Origin: Nitrosomonas sp.
GTDB lineage: Bacteria > Pseudomonadota > Gammaproteobacteria > Burkholderiales > Nitrosomonadaceae
Assembly (NCBI RefSeq): GCF_019752095.1
Contig: NZ_JAIEMO010000025.1
Span: forward strand, 62,001 to 126,000
DNA: 64,000 bases
Direction of reading: 5' to 3'
This document shows, piece by piece, positions 47,621-57,042 of this stretch. The translations under genes were made by a program, and so were the position numbers. Under the pieces are notes generated by a model, which worked only from the letters and a program-made list of their open reading frames with translations, was not told the DNA's origin and did no database searches. Position 1 is the first letter of the stretch; each line of letters begins with the position of its first letter.

Positions 47621-48403
47621 TTATAGTTGCGCCAGTTTTTGCAGCATTTGATCAGATGTCTCAATAGCCTTGGAATTCATTTCATAGGCGCGCTGGGTTT
47701 GAATCATATTAACCAGCTCCTCCACTACACTTACATTTGAAGTTTCAACAAACCCCTGATCCAGAATTCCCAGACCATTGGTGCCAGGCGCATTCTGATT
47801 GGGTGTTCCGCTGGATGCAGTTTCCATGTACAGATTCTCACCCATTTTCTGTAATCCAGACGGGTTAATAAAGCTTGCCAATTGGATATTGCCAAGTTGT
47901 ATTGGTACCTGAGATCCTGGTACCGTTGCAGATACCGTACCATCCCGTCCTACAGTAACAGTCTGTGTATTCGGTGGAACAACAATTGCCGGCTGCACCA
48001 TATATCCACTGGACGTTACAACTTGACCATTGAGGTCTAATTGAAATGCTCCATCACGTGTATAAGCTGTTGTTCCGTCAGGCATTAGGACCTGAAAGAA
48101 ACCCAATCCACGGATTGCCACATCGCGTGGATTATCAGTTGGTTGTATTATTCCCTGAGTGAATATGCTCTCAGTTGCAACTGGTTTAACGCCTGTGCCA
48201 AGCTGTAAGCCGGAAGGTAATTGAGTTTGTTGCGAGGACTGAGCACCTGGCTGTCGCAATGTTTGATACATCAAATCTTCAAATACTGCTCGAGACCGCT
48301 TAAAGCCATTGGTATTGACATTCGCCAAATTATTAGCAATAACATCTAACTTGGTTTGCTGTGCTTCTAAACCCGTTTTGGAAATCCATAATGAACGTAT
48401 CAT
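47621..48403 (-). CDS. flgG: Flagellar distal rod protein FlgG
   Basis: 260 residues, normal. The N-terminus is [36 protein letters not shown] (in parts), the canonical FlgG rod start. [23 protein letters not shown] and the C-terminal [26 protein letters not shown] are equally typical. It forms the outer part of the drive-shaft rod. It lies between flgF and flgH within the operon. Confidence 0.96.
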   Translation of the reverse strand: MIRSLWISKTGLEAQQTKLDVIANNLANVNTNGFKRSRAVFEDLMYQTLRQPGAQSSQQTQLPSGLQLGTGVKPVATESIFTQGIIQPTDNPRDVAIRGLGFFQVLMPDGTTAYTRDGAFQLDLNGQVVTSSGYMVQPAIVVPPNTQTVTVGRDGTVSATVPGSQVPIQLGNIQLASFINPSGLQKMGENLYMETASSGTPNQNAPGTNGLGILDQGFVETSNVSVVEELVNMIQTQRAYEMNSKAIETSDQMLQKLAQL

Positions 48404-48430
48404 TTGATCAATCCCTATATTTAATTGTTG

Positions 48431-49174
48431 CTAAGCTCTAACCAGCATAATCTGACTTGCCTGTTGCGCATTGCGCTCCGCGTTTTCCAGCATCTTCATT
48501 TGCATATCGAACTGACGAGCCAGAGCGATCATACTGACCATTTCATGCACAACATTCACGTTACTTCCTTCTAGGGTTCCATCAATCAATCGAACTCTGG
48601 CATCAACGATCGCCTCTTTGCCATCTTTTTGACGAAACAAGCCATCGGCACCTTTTACAAGATTTCCCTCCGGGGGATTAACCAATTTAATTCGCCCAAC
48701 TATAGCCACCGTATTTGGCAGCGCATTAAGCGGAACTGTCGATACAGTTCCATCTACACCGATAGTAATGCGTGTTTCCGGCGGAACAGAAATAACCCCC
48801 ACATCACCTTTAACCTTCAATCCATTCTGGGTTGACAGCAAGCCATTGGCACCAACTTGCAAGCTGCCATTCCGGGTATACGCCTCTTCACCATTATCAA
48901 GTTGTACGGCAATCCAGCCAGGACCCCGAATAGCAACATCAAGATCTCGTCCAGTCGTCTCTAATGGGCCCGTAGTGAAATCGGAGCCTGTCGTTGAATC
49001 CACCACAAAAGCGCGTGTTGGCAATCCATCCCCAAATAATGGAACAGCACGAAATGCATTGGCCTCAGCCCGGTAACCCGTTGTCGATGCATTAGCGAGA
49101 TTGTGTGCAACGGTCGCTTGTTGATTCAACGTATGGTTTGCACCAGTCATCGATGTATAAATCAGTCGGTCCAT
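48431..49174 (-). CDS. flgF: Flagellar proximal rod protein FlgF
   Basis: 247 residues. MDRLIYTSMTGANHTLNQQATVAHNLANASTTGYR (in parts) is the FlgF N-terminus. AIRGPGWIAVQLDNGEEAYTRNG and the C-terminal LEGSNVNVVHEMVSMIALARQFDMQMK support the call. It is part of the rod between basal body and FlgG. Gaps of 27-28 bases on either side fit an operon. Confidence 0.95.
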   Translation of the reverse strand: MDRLIYTSMTGANHTLNQQATVAHNLANASTTGYRAEANAFRAVPLFGDGLPTRAFVVDSTTGSDFTTGPLETTGRDLDVAIRGPGWIAVQLDNGEEAYTRNGSLQVGANGLLSTQNGLKVKGDVGVISVPPETRITIGVDGTVSTVPLNALPNTVAIVGRIKLVNPPEGNLVKGADGLFRQKDGKEAIVDARVRLIDGTLEGSNVNVVHEMVSMIALARQFDMQMKMLENAERNAQQASQIMLVRA

Positions 49175-49202
49175 GAATGCTTACTCAGCTCGGGTAAAAA
49201 AG

Positions 49203-50477
49203 TTAAAGATTAACCAATGTTTGCAAAACAGCATCCTGAGTCTCAATGGTCTTGGCATTCGCTTGATACATCCGCTGCGCGGTAATCATTTTTACCAATT
49301 CAGAGGTTAAATCCACATTGGCAGCTTCAACTGAAGAAGCTTGGAGCACACCTAATGTTCCCGAGTTTGGCGGCCCAACCAGGGATTGGCCTGAACTGGG
49401 AGTTTCTATCCAACGACCGTCCCCAATAGGATTTAAACCCTGTGGGTTAACAAAATTAGCCAAAACAATTTGTCCCAATGGTCTGTTCTGTCCATTGCTA
49501 TAATTTCCTTGAATCACGCCATCGGCAGCTGTTGTAAAACCAGCTAATCGACCTGATCCATATCCATCACCCTGTTGTAAATTAACGCCGAATTTAGATC
49601 CAAATTGTGTCGCTGTGGTTAGATCCAAAGCAAAAACCAAAGGGGAACCTGCTCCCAGTGTCGGATCAATAGTCGACAAATCAACCGACACGTTAAAAGG
49701 TGCAGCAGGCGCAGTCAAAGCTCCATTACTATCAAACGTCAATGTTACTGAAGCAGCGCCGTCTAGAGTAACTCCAATAGGAACCCCCGAGATTGCATCA
49801 ACTGCACCATCTACGCTCGCATACATATTCCATGTATTGGCGGTAGTGCCTGATTTTTGAAAATAATAGGAAAACAAATGCTCACTACCCAGGCTATCGA
49901 AAAACGATCCAGATCTTGTCTCATTAAAGCTCCCGAGATTATTCGCATCAAAAGTAGCCACTACAGGTGCTGTTGCATCTGATGGCAAATTGAAACCCAA
50001 ATTGAAAGTTGATGTAATTTTTGGAGGAATATCAGAGGTAATAAATTTCAGATTAGTTGGTTGACTGGAGTTTATGTTTCCATCTATATCTGCCGCATAT
50101 CCGGTTACATTCGTCCCACTAGCATCCGTTAGAAACCCATTTCCATCAAGTCGAAATTGACCGTTCCGAGTATAACTAATTGCTCCGCTATCACTCATGC
50201 GGAAAAAACCTTGTCCATTTATCGCTATATCTAGCGGATTATTGGTTGCCGCAATATCTCCCTGGTTAAATGATTGTGCAACTGTGGCTACTCGTGCGCC
50301 GATACCTATCTGCGTACGGGAAGAGCCTGCTCCATCCAACGAGTTTGCAAATATATCGGTGAATTGAGCTTGAGCTTGTTTATACCCAACAGTATTCGCA
50401 TTGGCAATGTTGTTACCAACAACATCAAGATTTGTCGATGCCACACTTAAACCACTTAAACCTTGTTGAAAACTCAT
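49203..50477 (-). CDS. flgE: Flagellar hook protein FlgE
   Basis: 424 residues. The N-terminus MSFQQGLSGLSVASTNLDVVGNNIANANTVGYKQ (in parts) and the C-terminus ELVKMITAQRMYQANAKTIETQDAVLQTLVNL (in parts) are canonical. AINGQGFFRMSDSGAISYTRNGQF and the D2-like VQQGDGYGSG-type segment (NLQQGDGYGSGRLAGF) confirm hook protein rather than rod protein. It polymerises into the hook beneath the FlgD cap. It is 13 bases downstream of flgD. Confidence 0.96.
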   Translation of the reverse strand: MSFQQGLSGLSVASTNLDVVGNNIANANTVGYKQAQAQFTDIFANSLDGAGSSRTQIGIGARVATVAQSFNQGDIAATNNPLDIAINGQGFFRMSDSGAISYTRNGQFRLDGNGFLTDASGTNVTGYAADIDGNINSSQPTNLKFITSDIPPKITSTFNLGFNLPSDATAPVVATFDANNLGSFNETRSGSFFDSLGSEHLFSYYFQKSGTTANTWNMYASVDGAVDAISGVPIGVTLDGAASVTLTFDSNGALTAPAAPFNVSVDLSTIDPTLGAGSPLVFALDLTTATQFGSKFGVNLQQGDGYGSGRLAGFTTAADGVIQGNYSNGQNRPLGQIVLANFVNPQGLNPIGDGRWIETPSSGQSLVGPPNSGTLGVLQASSVEAANVDLTSELVKMITAQRMYQANAKTIETQDAVLQTLVNL

Positions 50478-50490
50478 CTTGTTCTCCTAA

Positions 50491-51159
50491 TCAAAAAACC
50501 TGTTTAATGTCAGATAAACTGACTAATCCCAACTTATTACCCATATCCAGATGCGTTCCCAGCTCTCCATGAGAAACGCTGTTTACTGTGCCAAATGAAA
50601 GTGTGTTGACTTTAACTTCCTTATCACCCTGTTTTGCCGTGACTGTAAAGGTATAGTCTCCATCTGCAGCTTTGGAGCCACTATCTGTCGCACCATCCCA
50701 ACCAATAGTACTAACACCGGCCGGTTGCACACCAAGTGTCTTAGTGTGAATTGCAATCCCCGAGCTATCGAATATCGTTACAATAGCTTGATCGACCGAT
50801 TGTTCTAATTCGATCCCGGCTATGGCACCCTCTCCTTCAAGAGATATTGACTTGCCGGGAACAAAAGCACTATGTCCGATCATGTCCAATGCTTCCAATG
50901 CTCGACTATCATCTGTGCTGGAAACCAATTGCTGCAGCGTTGAATTTAATTTATCGATACCTGCCACTGTGCTAATTTGCGCCAACTGACTGGTCACTTC
51001 TGCGTTATCCAGCGGTTTCAATGGGTCCTGATTTTTCATTTGGGTAACCAGAAGCTTCAGAAAGCGATCTTGAGGATCCTCAGCTTGTTTCTTAGTTGTA
51101 ATACCTGTCGTGGTCCCCGATGAAACTGATGACAAATCGGGTTGTTGAATTGAAGTCAT
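50491..51159 (-). CDS. flgD: Flagellar hook cap protein FlgD
   Basis: 222 residues. The conserved N-terminal segment is DRFLKLLVTQMKNQDPLKPLDNAEVTSQLAQISTVAGIDKLN (in parts). The C-terminal part has the FlgD Ig-like and tudor-like region (IGWDGATDSGSKAADGDYTF). It is the scaffold for hook assembly and is removed afterwards. It sits 11 bases downstream of flgC. Confidence 0.95.
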   Translation of the reverse strand: MTSIQQPDLSSVSSGTTTGITTKKQAEDPQDRFLKLLVTQMKNQDPLKPLDNAEVTSQLAQISTVAGIDKLNSTLQQLVSSTDDSRALEALDMIGHSAFVPGKSISLEGEGAIAGIELEQSVDQAIVTIFDSSGIAIHTKTLGVQPAGVSTIGWDGATDSGSKAADGDYTFTVTAKQGDKEVKVNTLSFGTVNSVSHGELGTHLDMGNKLGLVSLSDIKQVF

Positions 51160-51170
51160 GGAATGCTCCT

Positions 51171-51575
51171 TTATTGACCTATAGTCAGGGTTTTTTGTAG
51201 CAGTGATTTAGTCGTGTTCATCATATCGACACTATTTTGATACGAACGTGAAGCCGACATCATATTGACCATTTCATCGACGACACTAACATTCGGCATC
51301 GTTACATAACCGCTTGGGCTCGCAAATGGATGATTGGGATCAAATACTTGTCGCATCGGCGAAGGATCATGAACAACACCTGCAACCTTAACGCCAGCTG
51401 CACCATTAGCATCCGCACGTAATGTACTGAAAACAACTTGACGTCCACGGTAAGGCTCTCCAGTCGAGCTGGTTACACTATCCGCATTCGAAAGATTACT
51501 CGCCACCACATTCAAACGTTGTGACTGTGCAGACATGGCCGAGCTTGCTATACCAAATACATTAAACAATGACAT
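51171..51575 (-). CDS. flgC: Flagellar proximal rod protein FlgC
   Basis: 134 residues. MSLFNVFGIASSAMSAQSQRLNVVASNLSNADS and GEPYRGRQVVFST are the family N-terminus. VVHDPSPMRQVFDPNHPFA and the C-terminal VDEMVNMMSASRSYQNSVDMMNTTKSLLQKTL (in parts) complete it. It forms part of the proximal rod with FlgB and FlgF and is 3 bases downstream of flgB. Confidence 0.96.
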   Translation of the reverse strand: MSLFNVFGIASSAMSAQSQRLNVVASNLSNADSVTSSTGEPYRGRQVVFSTLRADANGAAGVKVAGVVHDPSPMRQVFDPNHPFASPSGYVTMPNVSVVDEMVNMMSASRSYQNSVDMMNTTKSLLQKTLTIGQ

Positions 51576-51578
51576 TTT

Positions 51579-51989
51579 TTATCTCTCCTGCAATGCTAAT
51601 GATAAAAATCTAAATTCATAATTTAAAAAAGCGATGCTCGCATCGTACTTAATTGCGTTATCAGCAAAGCGGGTACGTTCCATATCCATATCCACCGTAT
51701 TCCCATCTGCACTAGGTTGCAGGGGAACGCGGTATAGAATATTGTCTCCGAATAATCCAGGTGTAGAGGAATTAATGTGCATTGTCGATGTCGTATTAAG
51801 GTTTACATTTTTCAGGCTTGGGGTTGAAGAAATCTTTTCTTGAAGCATGCTGGCAAAGTCGATATCTTTCGCTTTAAAATTAGGGGTATCAGCATTAGCC
51901 ACATTGCTTGAAAGCAATTCCTGCCTTGCGACCCTTAAACTTAAAGCGTTATGGTGATAATTTAATTCTTTATCAAGTTTGTTTATCAT
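51579..51989 (-). CDS. flgB: Flagellar proximal rod protein FlgB
   Basis: 136 residues. LSLRVARQELLSSNVANADTPNFKAKDIDF is the conserved rod motif (shown in part by ANADTPNFKA). The C-terminus VDMDMERTRFADNAIKYDASIAFLN is also typical. It is the first gene of the minus-strand flg operon. A sigma54-like element ends 42 bases before its ATG, and flgA lies divergently beyond it. Confidence 0.95.
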   Translation of the reverse strand: MINKLDKELNYHHNALSLRVARQELLSSNVANADTPNFKAKDIDFASMLQEKISSTPSLKNVNLNTTSTMHINSSTPGLFGDNILYRVPLQPSADGNTVDMDMERTRFADNAIKYDASIAFLNYEFRFLSLALQER

Positions 51990-52031
51990 CTTCTTTGTCG
52001 CCTAAATCAAATATTTTCTATTCATTTATTA

Positions 52032-52046
52032 GCAGTTAGCATGCCA
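52032..52046 (-). promoter_or_regulatory. Putative sigma54 promoter of the flgB operon
   Basis: On the minus strand the sequence reads TGGCATGCTAACTGC. Compared with the sigma54 consensus TGGCACGNNNNTTGC, the GG and GC dinucleotides are at the required spacing and only two consensus positions differ. A transcript starting about 12 bases downstream would have a leader of roughly 30 bases before flgB. Confidence 0.55.
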
Positions 52047-52206
52047 ACTATGTTAAATGTTCAGATTGATAAACGAATCAACAATAAAGATAAGAAACAG
52101 ACGCTATCTTTGAGCATCAATCCATTTGCAATTGTTTAATATGTGGATATTGCGGCAATATTTGCCGAAACCGGCAAGAACGAATGGCTCAGTGGATAAA
52201 AAAATT

Positions 52207-52929
52207 ATGATACGTTACTCAATATTAATTCTTTGCCTATTCATGTTGGCACTTGTTTTTTTTACTCCTGCACTTGCATCTCGGCACAAAACTGTTCTCC
52301 CTAATCAAGAAATACCTCTGATAAATAATGCGATTGAGAATTTCCTTTACAACAATACAGCTAATCTACCTGGACAAGTCATCGTGAATGTCGGTCAAAT
52401 TGATAAACATCTGGTGTTACCAAAATGTCCGCAATTAGAACCCTTTATTCCTGCAGGCAATCGCCTGTGGGGAAAAACTTCGATTGGTGTTCGTTGTAAT
52501 AGCGAACTTGCAATTTGGACCATCTACGTGCAAGCAGAAATAAATGTAATGTCGGACGTATTACATACCACGCGGCCTATCGCTACTGGACAAATTATTA
52601 CATATGAGGATATAGCACCTCAGAATACTAATTTGACACAATTACCCGAAGGCATACTCACCGATGTCGCGCTAATAGTTGGCAAAGTCGCTGCAACCAA
52701 TTTACCTGCCGGCCAACCACTACGCCCGCAAATGCTACGAGCTCCTCATGTAATCTTGCGTGGACAAACCGTCAATCTAGTCGTGCAAGGCCGTGGATTT
52801 AATATCCAATCAGAAGGACAAGCATTAGCTGATGCAGCTGATGGTCAGGTTATTCAAGTTCGTAATAAATCAGGACGAATCATCAGCGGATTGGCACGCC
52901 CCAATTCAATCGTTGAAATAAGGCCATAA
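52207..52929 (+). CDS. flgA: Flagellar P-ring assembly chaperone FlgA
   Basis: 240 residues from the ATG at 52207, which begins a proper signal peptide (YSILILCLFMLALVFFTPALA). The frame is open to 52126 and a GTG at 52192 is possible, so the start is not certain. The SAF domain lies in the middle (TTRPIATGQIITYEDIAPQNTNL, in part). The C-terminus AADGQVIQVRNKSGRIISGLA is the hallmark of FlgA. It assists P-ring formation by FlgI in the periplasm. It is divergent from flgB. The usual next gene flgM is not found downstream. Confidence 0.92.
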   Translation: MIRYSILILCLFMLALVFFTPALASRHKTVLPNQEIPLINNAIENFLYNNTANLPGQVIVNVGQIDKHLVLPKCPQLEPFIPAGNRLWGKTSIGVRCNSELAIWTIYVQAEINVMSDVLHTTRPIATGQIITYEDIAPQNTNLTQLPEGILTDVALIVGKVAATNLPAGQPLRPQMLRAPHVILRGQTVNLVVQGRGFNIQSEGQALADAADGQVIQVRNKSGRIISGLARPNSIVEIRP

Positions 52930-53056
52930 TTCGTCGCCAGCAAAATAATTCCCCTGTAATAACCAAGCGCTAAAAATTATCACTGTGTAAATCTGTGATA
53001 ATGACCTAAATCAGATTTATAATCATGCAATACCGAATAACAAATAATTTTTTACT

Positions 53057-53335
53057 GTGATTAATACAAACCATACTTTGGAAATCAAAAAAATTCTGAC
53101 TGATACCCTGGGATTAGGCAAACGACTTGATGCAATGGGGCCGGATGCAAGATTACTTGGCGGTATTCCTGAGCTTGATTCAGTGGCAGTCGTCACGGTT
53201 ATCTTGGCTTTAGAGAAAAAATTTTCCATCTCAATAGAAGATGACGAGATTAGTGCCAAGACTTTTGAGAAACTTAGCTCATTAGTTAACTTTGTAGAAA
53301 TAAAGCTAGCTGAGAAAAATGAGCAATTAGCTTGA
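53057..53335 (+). CDS. Acyl carrier protein-like
   Basis: 92 residues from a GTG codon; no ATG is available. A single carrier domain with the phosphopantetheine serine S42 in GGIPELDSVAVVTVILALEKKF, where the D-S dipeptide is the attachment site. Helices around it match acyl carrier proteins, but LLGGIPELDS differs from the fatty-acid AcpP motif (GADSLD). It is closer to the carriers seen beside acyl-ligases in exosortase-linked loci. The neighbours here (flgA, an Mth938-like protein) give no ligase or synthase partner, so the acyl group and pathway are unknown. Confidence 0.8.
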   Translation: MINTNHTLEIKKILTDTLGLGKRLDAMGPDARLLGGIPELDSVAVVTVILALEKKFSISIEDDEISAKTFEKLSSLVNFVEIKLAEKNEQLA

Positions 53336-53430
53336 GTCTGTCCAAAAACACCGACACGATGCTGGTTGTATTCTGACTCAATTCATGCATAATCTTTGTT
53401 GATGCGATCAAATCATTATGGAGCAAAGCG

Positions 53431-53799
53431 TTGAAATTACACCCTGCCAATTTCTCTCATCAATATATTTTCACTGGGTATGGTGACGGATATGTAGTAA
53501 TCAACCAAATAAAATATGAAAAAAATTTGATTGTATTACCGGATCGACTGATTGAAAACTGGCCGGTTATTTCAGTTTCTGAACTAGAAATTCAACATTT
53601 TGAAAATTTGTTGCCTCATGCACTTGAAATCATTGTTCTAGGCACGGGTATCGCACATCAATTTCCAAGTCATTCCATACTGAGTCAAGCGGCTAAAATG
53701 GGTATTGGAATTGAGATTATGGATACAAAAGCTTGTTGCAGGACTTATAATATTCTAGTTGAAGAAGGACGGCGAGTCGGAGCGGTTCTATTTATATGA
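53431..53799 (+). CDS. Mth938/NDUFAF3-like domain protein
   Basis: 122 residues from a TTG start with GGAG seven bases upstream. The fold-typical segments are GYGDGYVVINQIKYEKNLIVLPD, LLPHALEIIVLGTGIAHQFPS and MGIGIEIMDTKACCRTYNILVEEGRRVGAVLF (each in part). This matches the DUF498/Mth938 family, whose mitochondrial member NDUFAF3 assists complex I assembly. The bacterial role is not established. It stands alone, 95 bases after the acyl carrier gene. Confidence 0.85.
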   Translation: MKLHPANFSHQYIFTGYGDGYVVINQIKYEKNLIVLPDRLIENWPVISVSELEIQHFENLLPHALEIIVLGTGIAHQFPSHSILSQAAKMGIGIEIMDTKACCRTYNILVEEGRRVGAVLFI

Positions 53800-54004
53800 C
53801 AAATCAATTAGTTTAATAAAGTCTGCTACCCCGCTTAGTCAATCTAAACTTAATCAATCCCAAAAACACACTCGTTCACCATTTCTTTATTATAAGATTT
53901 AAAAAAAGAAATGGCCATTTCAGTCATGATTGTGATAAATTCATGGTTGGTAAGTCAGGTATATAAAATTGGCTTCCTTCATAACATTAATATAGGAGTT
54001 GAAA

Positions 54005-54232
54005 ATGAGCAAATTTCTAATCGCTGCAATCGGTTTAGCCTTTTTATTAGGATCATCTGTCACTATGGCAAGCGGAAACAAAGAATCTTCAATGCCCCCC
54101 ATGTCTGCCCAAGACATCTTGAATAAAATGCAATGCGATAACAAAAAAGCCGGCGAAAAAATCAAAGATCGTGTTGATGGTGAAATGGTCACCTGTCCTG
54201 CCAAATTAAAACAACCAAACTTTGGTAAATAA
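54005..54232 (+). CDS. Small exported protein of unknown function
   Basis: 75 residues from the ATG at 54005 (GGAG eight bases upstream); a TTG two codons earlier is less well placed. The N-terminal signal peptide has the core LIAAIGLAFLLGSSVTMA. The mature part of about 50 residues contains two cysteines (KMQCDNKK and MVTCPAKL) that could form one disulfide, and is rich in Lys and Met. I recognise no family. The gene is isolated on both sides. Confidence 0.6.
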   Translation: MSKFLIAAIGLAFLLGSSVTMASGNKESSMPPMSAQDILNKMQCDNKKAGEKIKDRVDGEMVTCPAKLKQPNFGK

Positions 54233-54539
54233 TAAATCAGTAGCAGGGTAGCTATAAATAGGTCAAGTTTGAGTAGAAGAGTTTTTTTTGCTTCATCTAG
54301 GGAATTGCATAGATTGGATGGAGAATAAATAAATTAAGCGACTGTCAGCTTGGCCTATTGTTTTGTGTATCAGAAACAGAAAGCACATCTCGAAATGCGC
54401 GTAAAATCACCCAACTAAATAAATATTCTTTGTTATAAAGTATCTTGATAAAGAATTAAAAGATATTTTCCTCGTTCATAAAAATGCGTGAATTAATGTG
54501 TACTTGATTTGCAATTTTCATCCATTGAGAAGGAAAATA
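54233..54539. other. Gene-free stretch upstream of the PBP7-type gene
   Basis: 307 bases with no credible reading frame. A T8 run at about 54280 has no clear hairpin before it. The region must hold the promoter for the downstream endopeptidase gene. Confidence 0.4.
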
Positions 54540-55430
54540 ATGAAACAAATATTTATTCTGTTTTTCATCCTACTTTTTTATGCCAATAGTTCACTGGCAC
54601 AAAAAAACAGTCCAGATGTTAAATCTCATGCAGCTCTTGTTTTTAATGCAAAGGATGAGCATGTCATTTTTGACAAGAATGCCGATAAGGTTATGCCCAT
54701 TGCTTCAATCACCAAGCTGATGACTGCCATAGTCACACTTGATGCACGTTTACCACCGGATGAAATCATCACGATAGAAAATGCTGATGTCGATAAATTG
54801 AAGTACACGTCTTCCCGACTTCCAGTAGGCAGTAAGCTTTCGCGACATGAATTGTTGAAGCTGGCGCTCATGTCTTCAGAAAACCGGGCAGCAGCAGCGT
54901 TAGGCCGGACCTATCCCGGCGGCGCCAAGGCATTTGTGAATGCCATGAACATTAAAGCCAAACAGATTGGCATGTTTAACAGTCAATTTGTCGAACCTAC
55001 CGGATTGAGCAGTAATAATGTAGCAACCGCACGCGATTTAGCCAAATTGGTCGCTGCCTCTAACAGCTATACTGTTATACGCGAATTTTCCACCGCATTT
55101 CAACATTCCGTATCTCCAGGAAATAAGCACGGTCAATTGCAGTACGTCAATTCCAATAGCTTAGTACGGAGCCAAAACTGGACTATCGACGTTTCCAAAA
55201 CTGGCTACCTGAATGAGGCCGGACGCTGCTTAGTTATGCACACCAAAATCTCCGGACAACCCGTTGTCATCGTGCTACTCAATTCATGGGGTAAAAATAC
55301 GCGCATCGGTGATGCAAATCGTGTCAAAAAATGGATAGAAAGTAATCAGGTCGTAAGCAAACACAGCAAAACTGAATCAGATCAAAGAATTTTGCTTACT
55401 GCAAAGCCGAGTCTAAGTAATAACCATTAA
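54540..55430 (+). CDS. pbpG: D-alanyl-D-alanine endopeptidase, PBP7/PbpG type
   Basis: 296 residues from the ATG at 54540, with GAAGGAAA upstream; the frame to 54498 would bury the signal. The signal peptide ends near NSSLAQ. The penicillin-binding motifs are S56-x-x-K59 (PIASITKLM), SEN in MSSENRAAAALG and SKTG in DVSKTGYLNEAGR. Short length and no C-terminal amphipathic anchor place it with PBP7/8, which cut the D-Ala-mDAP cross-link in the periplasm. Its stop overlaps the convergent carboxypeptidase stop within TTAA. Confidence 0.9.
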   Translation: MKQIFILFFILLFYANSSLAQKNSPDVKSHAALVFNAKDEHVIFDKNADKVMPIASITKLMTAIVTLDARLPPDEIITIENADVDKLKYTSSRLPVGSKLSRHELLKLALMSSENRAAAALGRTYPGGAKAFVNAMNIKAKQIGMFNSQFVEPTGLSSNNVATARDLAKLVAASNSYTVIREFSTAFQHSVSPGNKHGQLQYVNSNSLVRSQNWTIDVSKTGYLNEAGRCLVMHTKISGQPVVIVLLNSWGKNTRIGDANRVKKWIESNQVVSKHSKTESDQRILLTAKPSLSNNH

Positions 55431-56938
55431 ACCAACGCATAAATTTCACTGTATTTATTTTTTAAGTAACCAATAAAATAATCTGGATTCAATGCCTCGC
55501 CTGTCACACGCTGAACAAGCTCTTGCGGTGTGTAGAGCCTGCCTTGACGATGAATTTTCTCATTTAACCAACCTTTAATCGGTGCAAAATTTCCTGCTGC
55601 AATGCTTTCTTCCACCTCCGGTTGCTCGTTCAGCAATGTATTATAAAACTGGCACGCATACATTGCACCCAGCGTATACGAAGGAAAATACCCAAATGCT
55701 CCTCCGCTCCAATGCGAATCTTGCAATACGCCCAACGTATCCGTAGGTGGCTTAATCCCCAGATATTTCTGCATCAATTCATTCCAAATACCAGGCAAAT
55801 CATCGACCTGCATCGAGTCTTCAAACAAGCCCTTCTCGATTTCGTAGCGCAATATGACGTGCAACGGGTAAGTCACTTCATCCGCCTCCACGCGAATAAA
55901 ATCCGGTTTGCAGCTATTGATCGCGCGATAAAACGAATCCACGTTTGCTGCTTGCAAGTTATCCGGAAATGCTGCGCGGATCGTATCGAAATAATGCGAG
56001 CAAAATGGCTTACTTTGCGCAACCATGCGCTCCCAAAACAACGACTGGGATTCATGAATTCCCATCGTTAATGATTCGGATGCAGGCAAATCCCCCAGCT
56101 CATGTGGTCGCCCCTGTTCGTACAGTGCATGACCCGTCTCGTGAATCACTGAATACAATGATTCGACAAAATCGCTCTCCTTATAGCGTGTTGTAATCCG
56201 TACATCGGTCGGATGACTGCCACCACAAAAAGGATGCACTGACACATCAATGCGGCCTTGTTCCGTATTAAAGCCGATATCCTGGCTGATTTTTCGCGCC
56301 AATTCTTCCTGCTTATCCAGCGCAAACCTTCCCTGCAAGAACGACGTATCTGGTTGCTGAGGATGGTTTTGAATAGCCTCAATCAACGGTATCAATTCCT
56401 GTTTTAGGCGCTCAAATATGGGCGTAATCATATCCATTGTTGTCCCGCGCTCAAACAGATCGATATTGGCATCATAAGGCTTCAAATCGGGTGATATACG
56501 CTGTGCCCACTCTGTCTTTAATTCTAAAAATTGCTTCAACACCGGCACAAAATTGGAAAATTTATTCTCTTGTCGCGCCATCACCCAAATACCCTGCCCG
56601 CGCGAACCCAGCTCTGCCAACTCCTGCACCAATCGCTTCGGTACTTTGGTTTCCAATTCATAACTATGCAGCGCTTCGCGGATATTGCAGCGTTCCACCT
56701 CACCCAAACGATCAGAATCTTTTTCTTTCAATTCATTGAGACAATCCCCCAGCGCAGGATCGGTCATGCGCTCATGAATCACCCCTGCCAGTGCCGCAAT
56801 CTGCTTCGCGCGTGCTTCACTGGCGCCCGCAGGCATCATCACTTCCTGATCCCATCCCAACGTGCTCATTACACCATTCAAATGAGCAATCTCTTCCAAT
56901 TTCTGAACTAAATTCTGATAATGTTGATCCATAGCCAT
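55427..56938 (-). CDS. Carboxypeptidase Taq, M32 family
   Basis: 503 residues, the usual length for M32 metallocarboxypeptidases. The zinc motif HExxH is in SVIHETGHALYEQG. Other family blocks are MSTLGWDQEVMMPAGASEARA, RITTRYKESDFVESLYSVI, GIHESQSLFWERMVAQS and DEVTYPLHVILRYEIEKGL. These cytoplasmic enzymes trim amino acids from peptide C-termini. The gene is divergent from hemJ and convergent with the endopeptidase gene. Confidence 0.95.
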   Translation of the reverse strand: MAMDQHYQNLVQKLEEIAHLNGVMSTLGWDQEVMMPAGASEARAKQIAALAGVIHERMTDPALGDCLNELKEKDSDRLGEVERCNIREALHSYELETKVPKRLVQELAELGSRGQGIWVMARQENKFSNFVPVLKQFLELKTEWAQRISPDLKPYDANIDLFERGTTMDMITPIFERLKQELIPLIEAIQNHPQQPDTSFLQGRFALDKQEELARKISQDIGFNTEQGRIDVSVHPFCGGSHPTDVRITTRYKESDFVESLYSVIHETGHALYEQGRPHELGDLPASESLTMGIHESQSLFWERMVAQSKPFCSHYFDTIRAAFPDNLQAANVDSFYRAINSCKPDFIRVEADEVTYPLHVILRYEIEKGLFEDSMQVDDLPGIWNELMQKYLGIKPPTDTLGVLQDSHWSGGAFGYFPSYTLGAMYACQFYNTLLNEQPEVEESIAAGNFAPIKGWLNEKIHRQGRLYTPQELVQRVTGEALNPDYFIGYLKNKYSEIYALV

Positions 56939-57042
56939 CCTGTTCTTTAATCAAAATACACATAATCCCCAAATCTTTGGGAATAGCGCTAAAATCACAA
57001 CTTCCATTTCGTACAACTTTAACACTAATAATTCACACACAC

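Noticed and set aside
55622..56071. 149-codon frame antisense to the M32 carboxypeptidase gene
   Set aside because: It mirrors the codon pattern of a clear gene on the other strand, lacks a recognisable domain and has no ribosome binding site.
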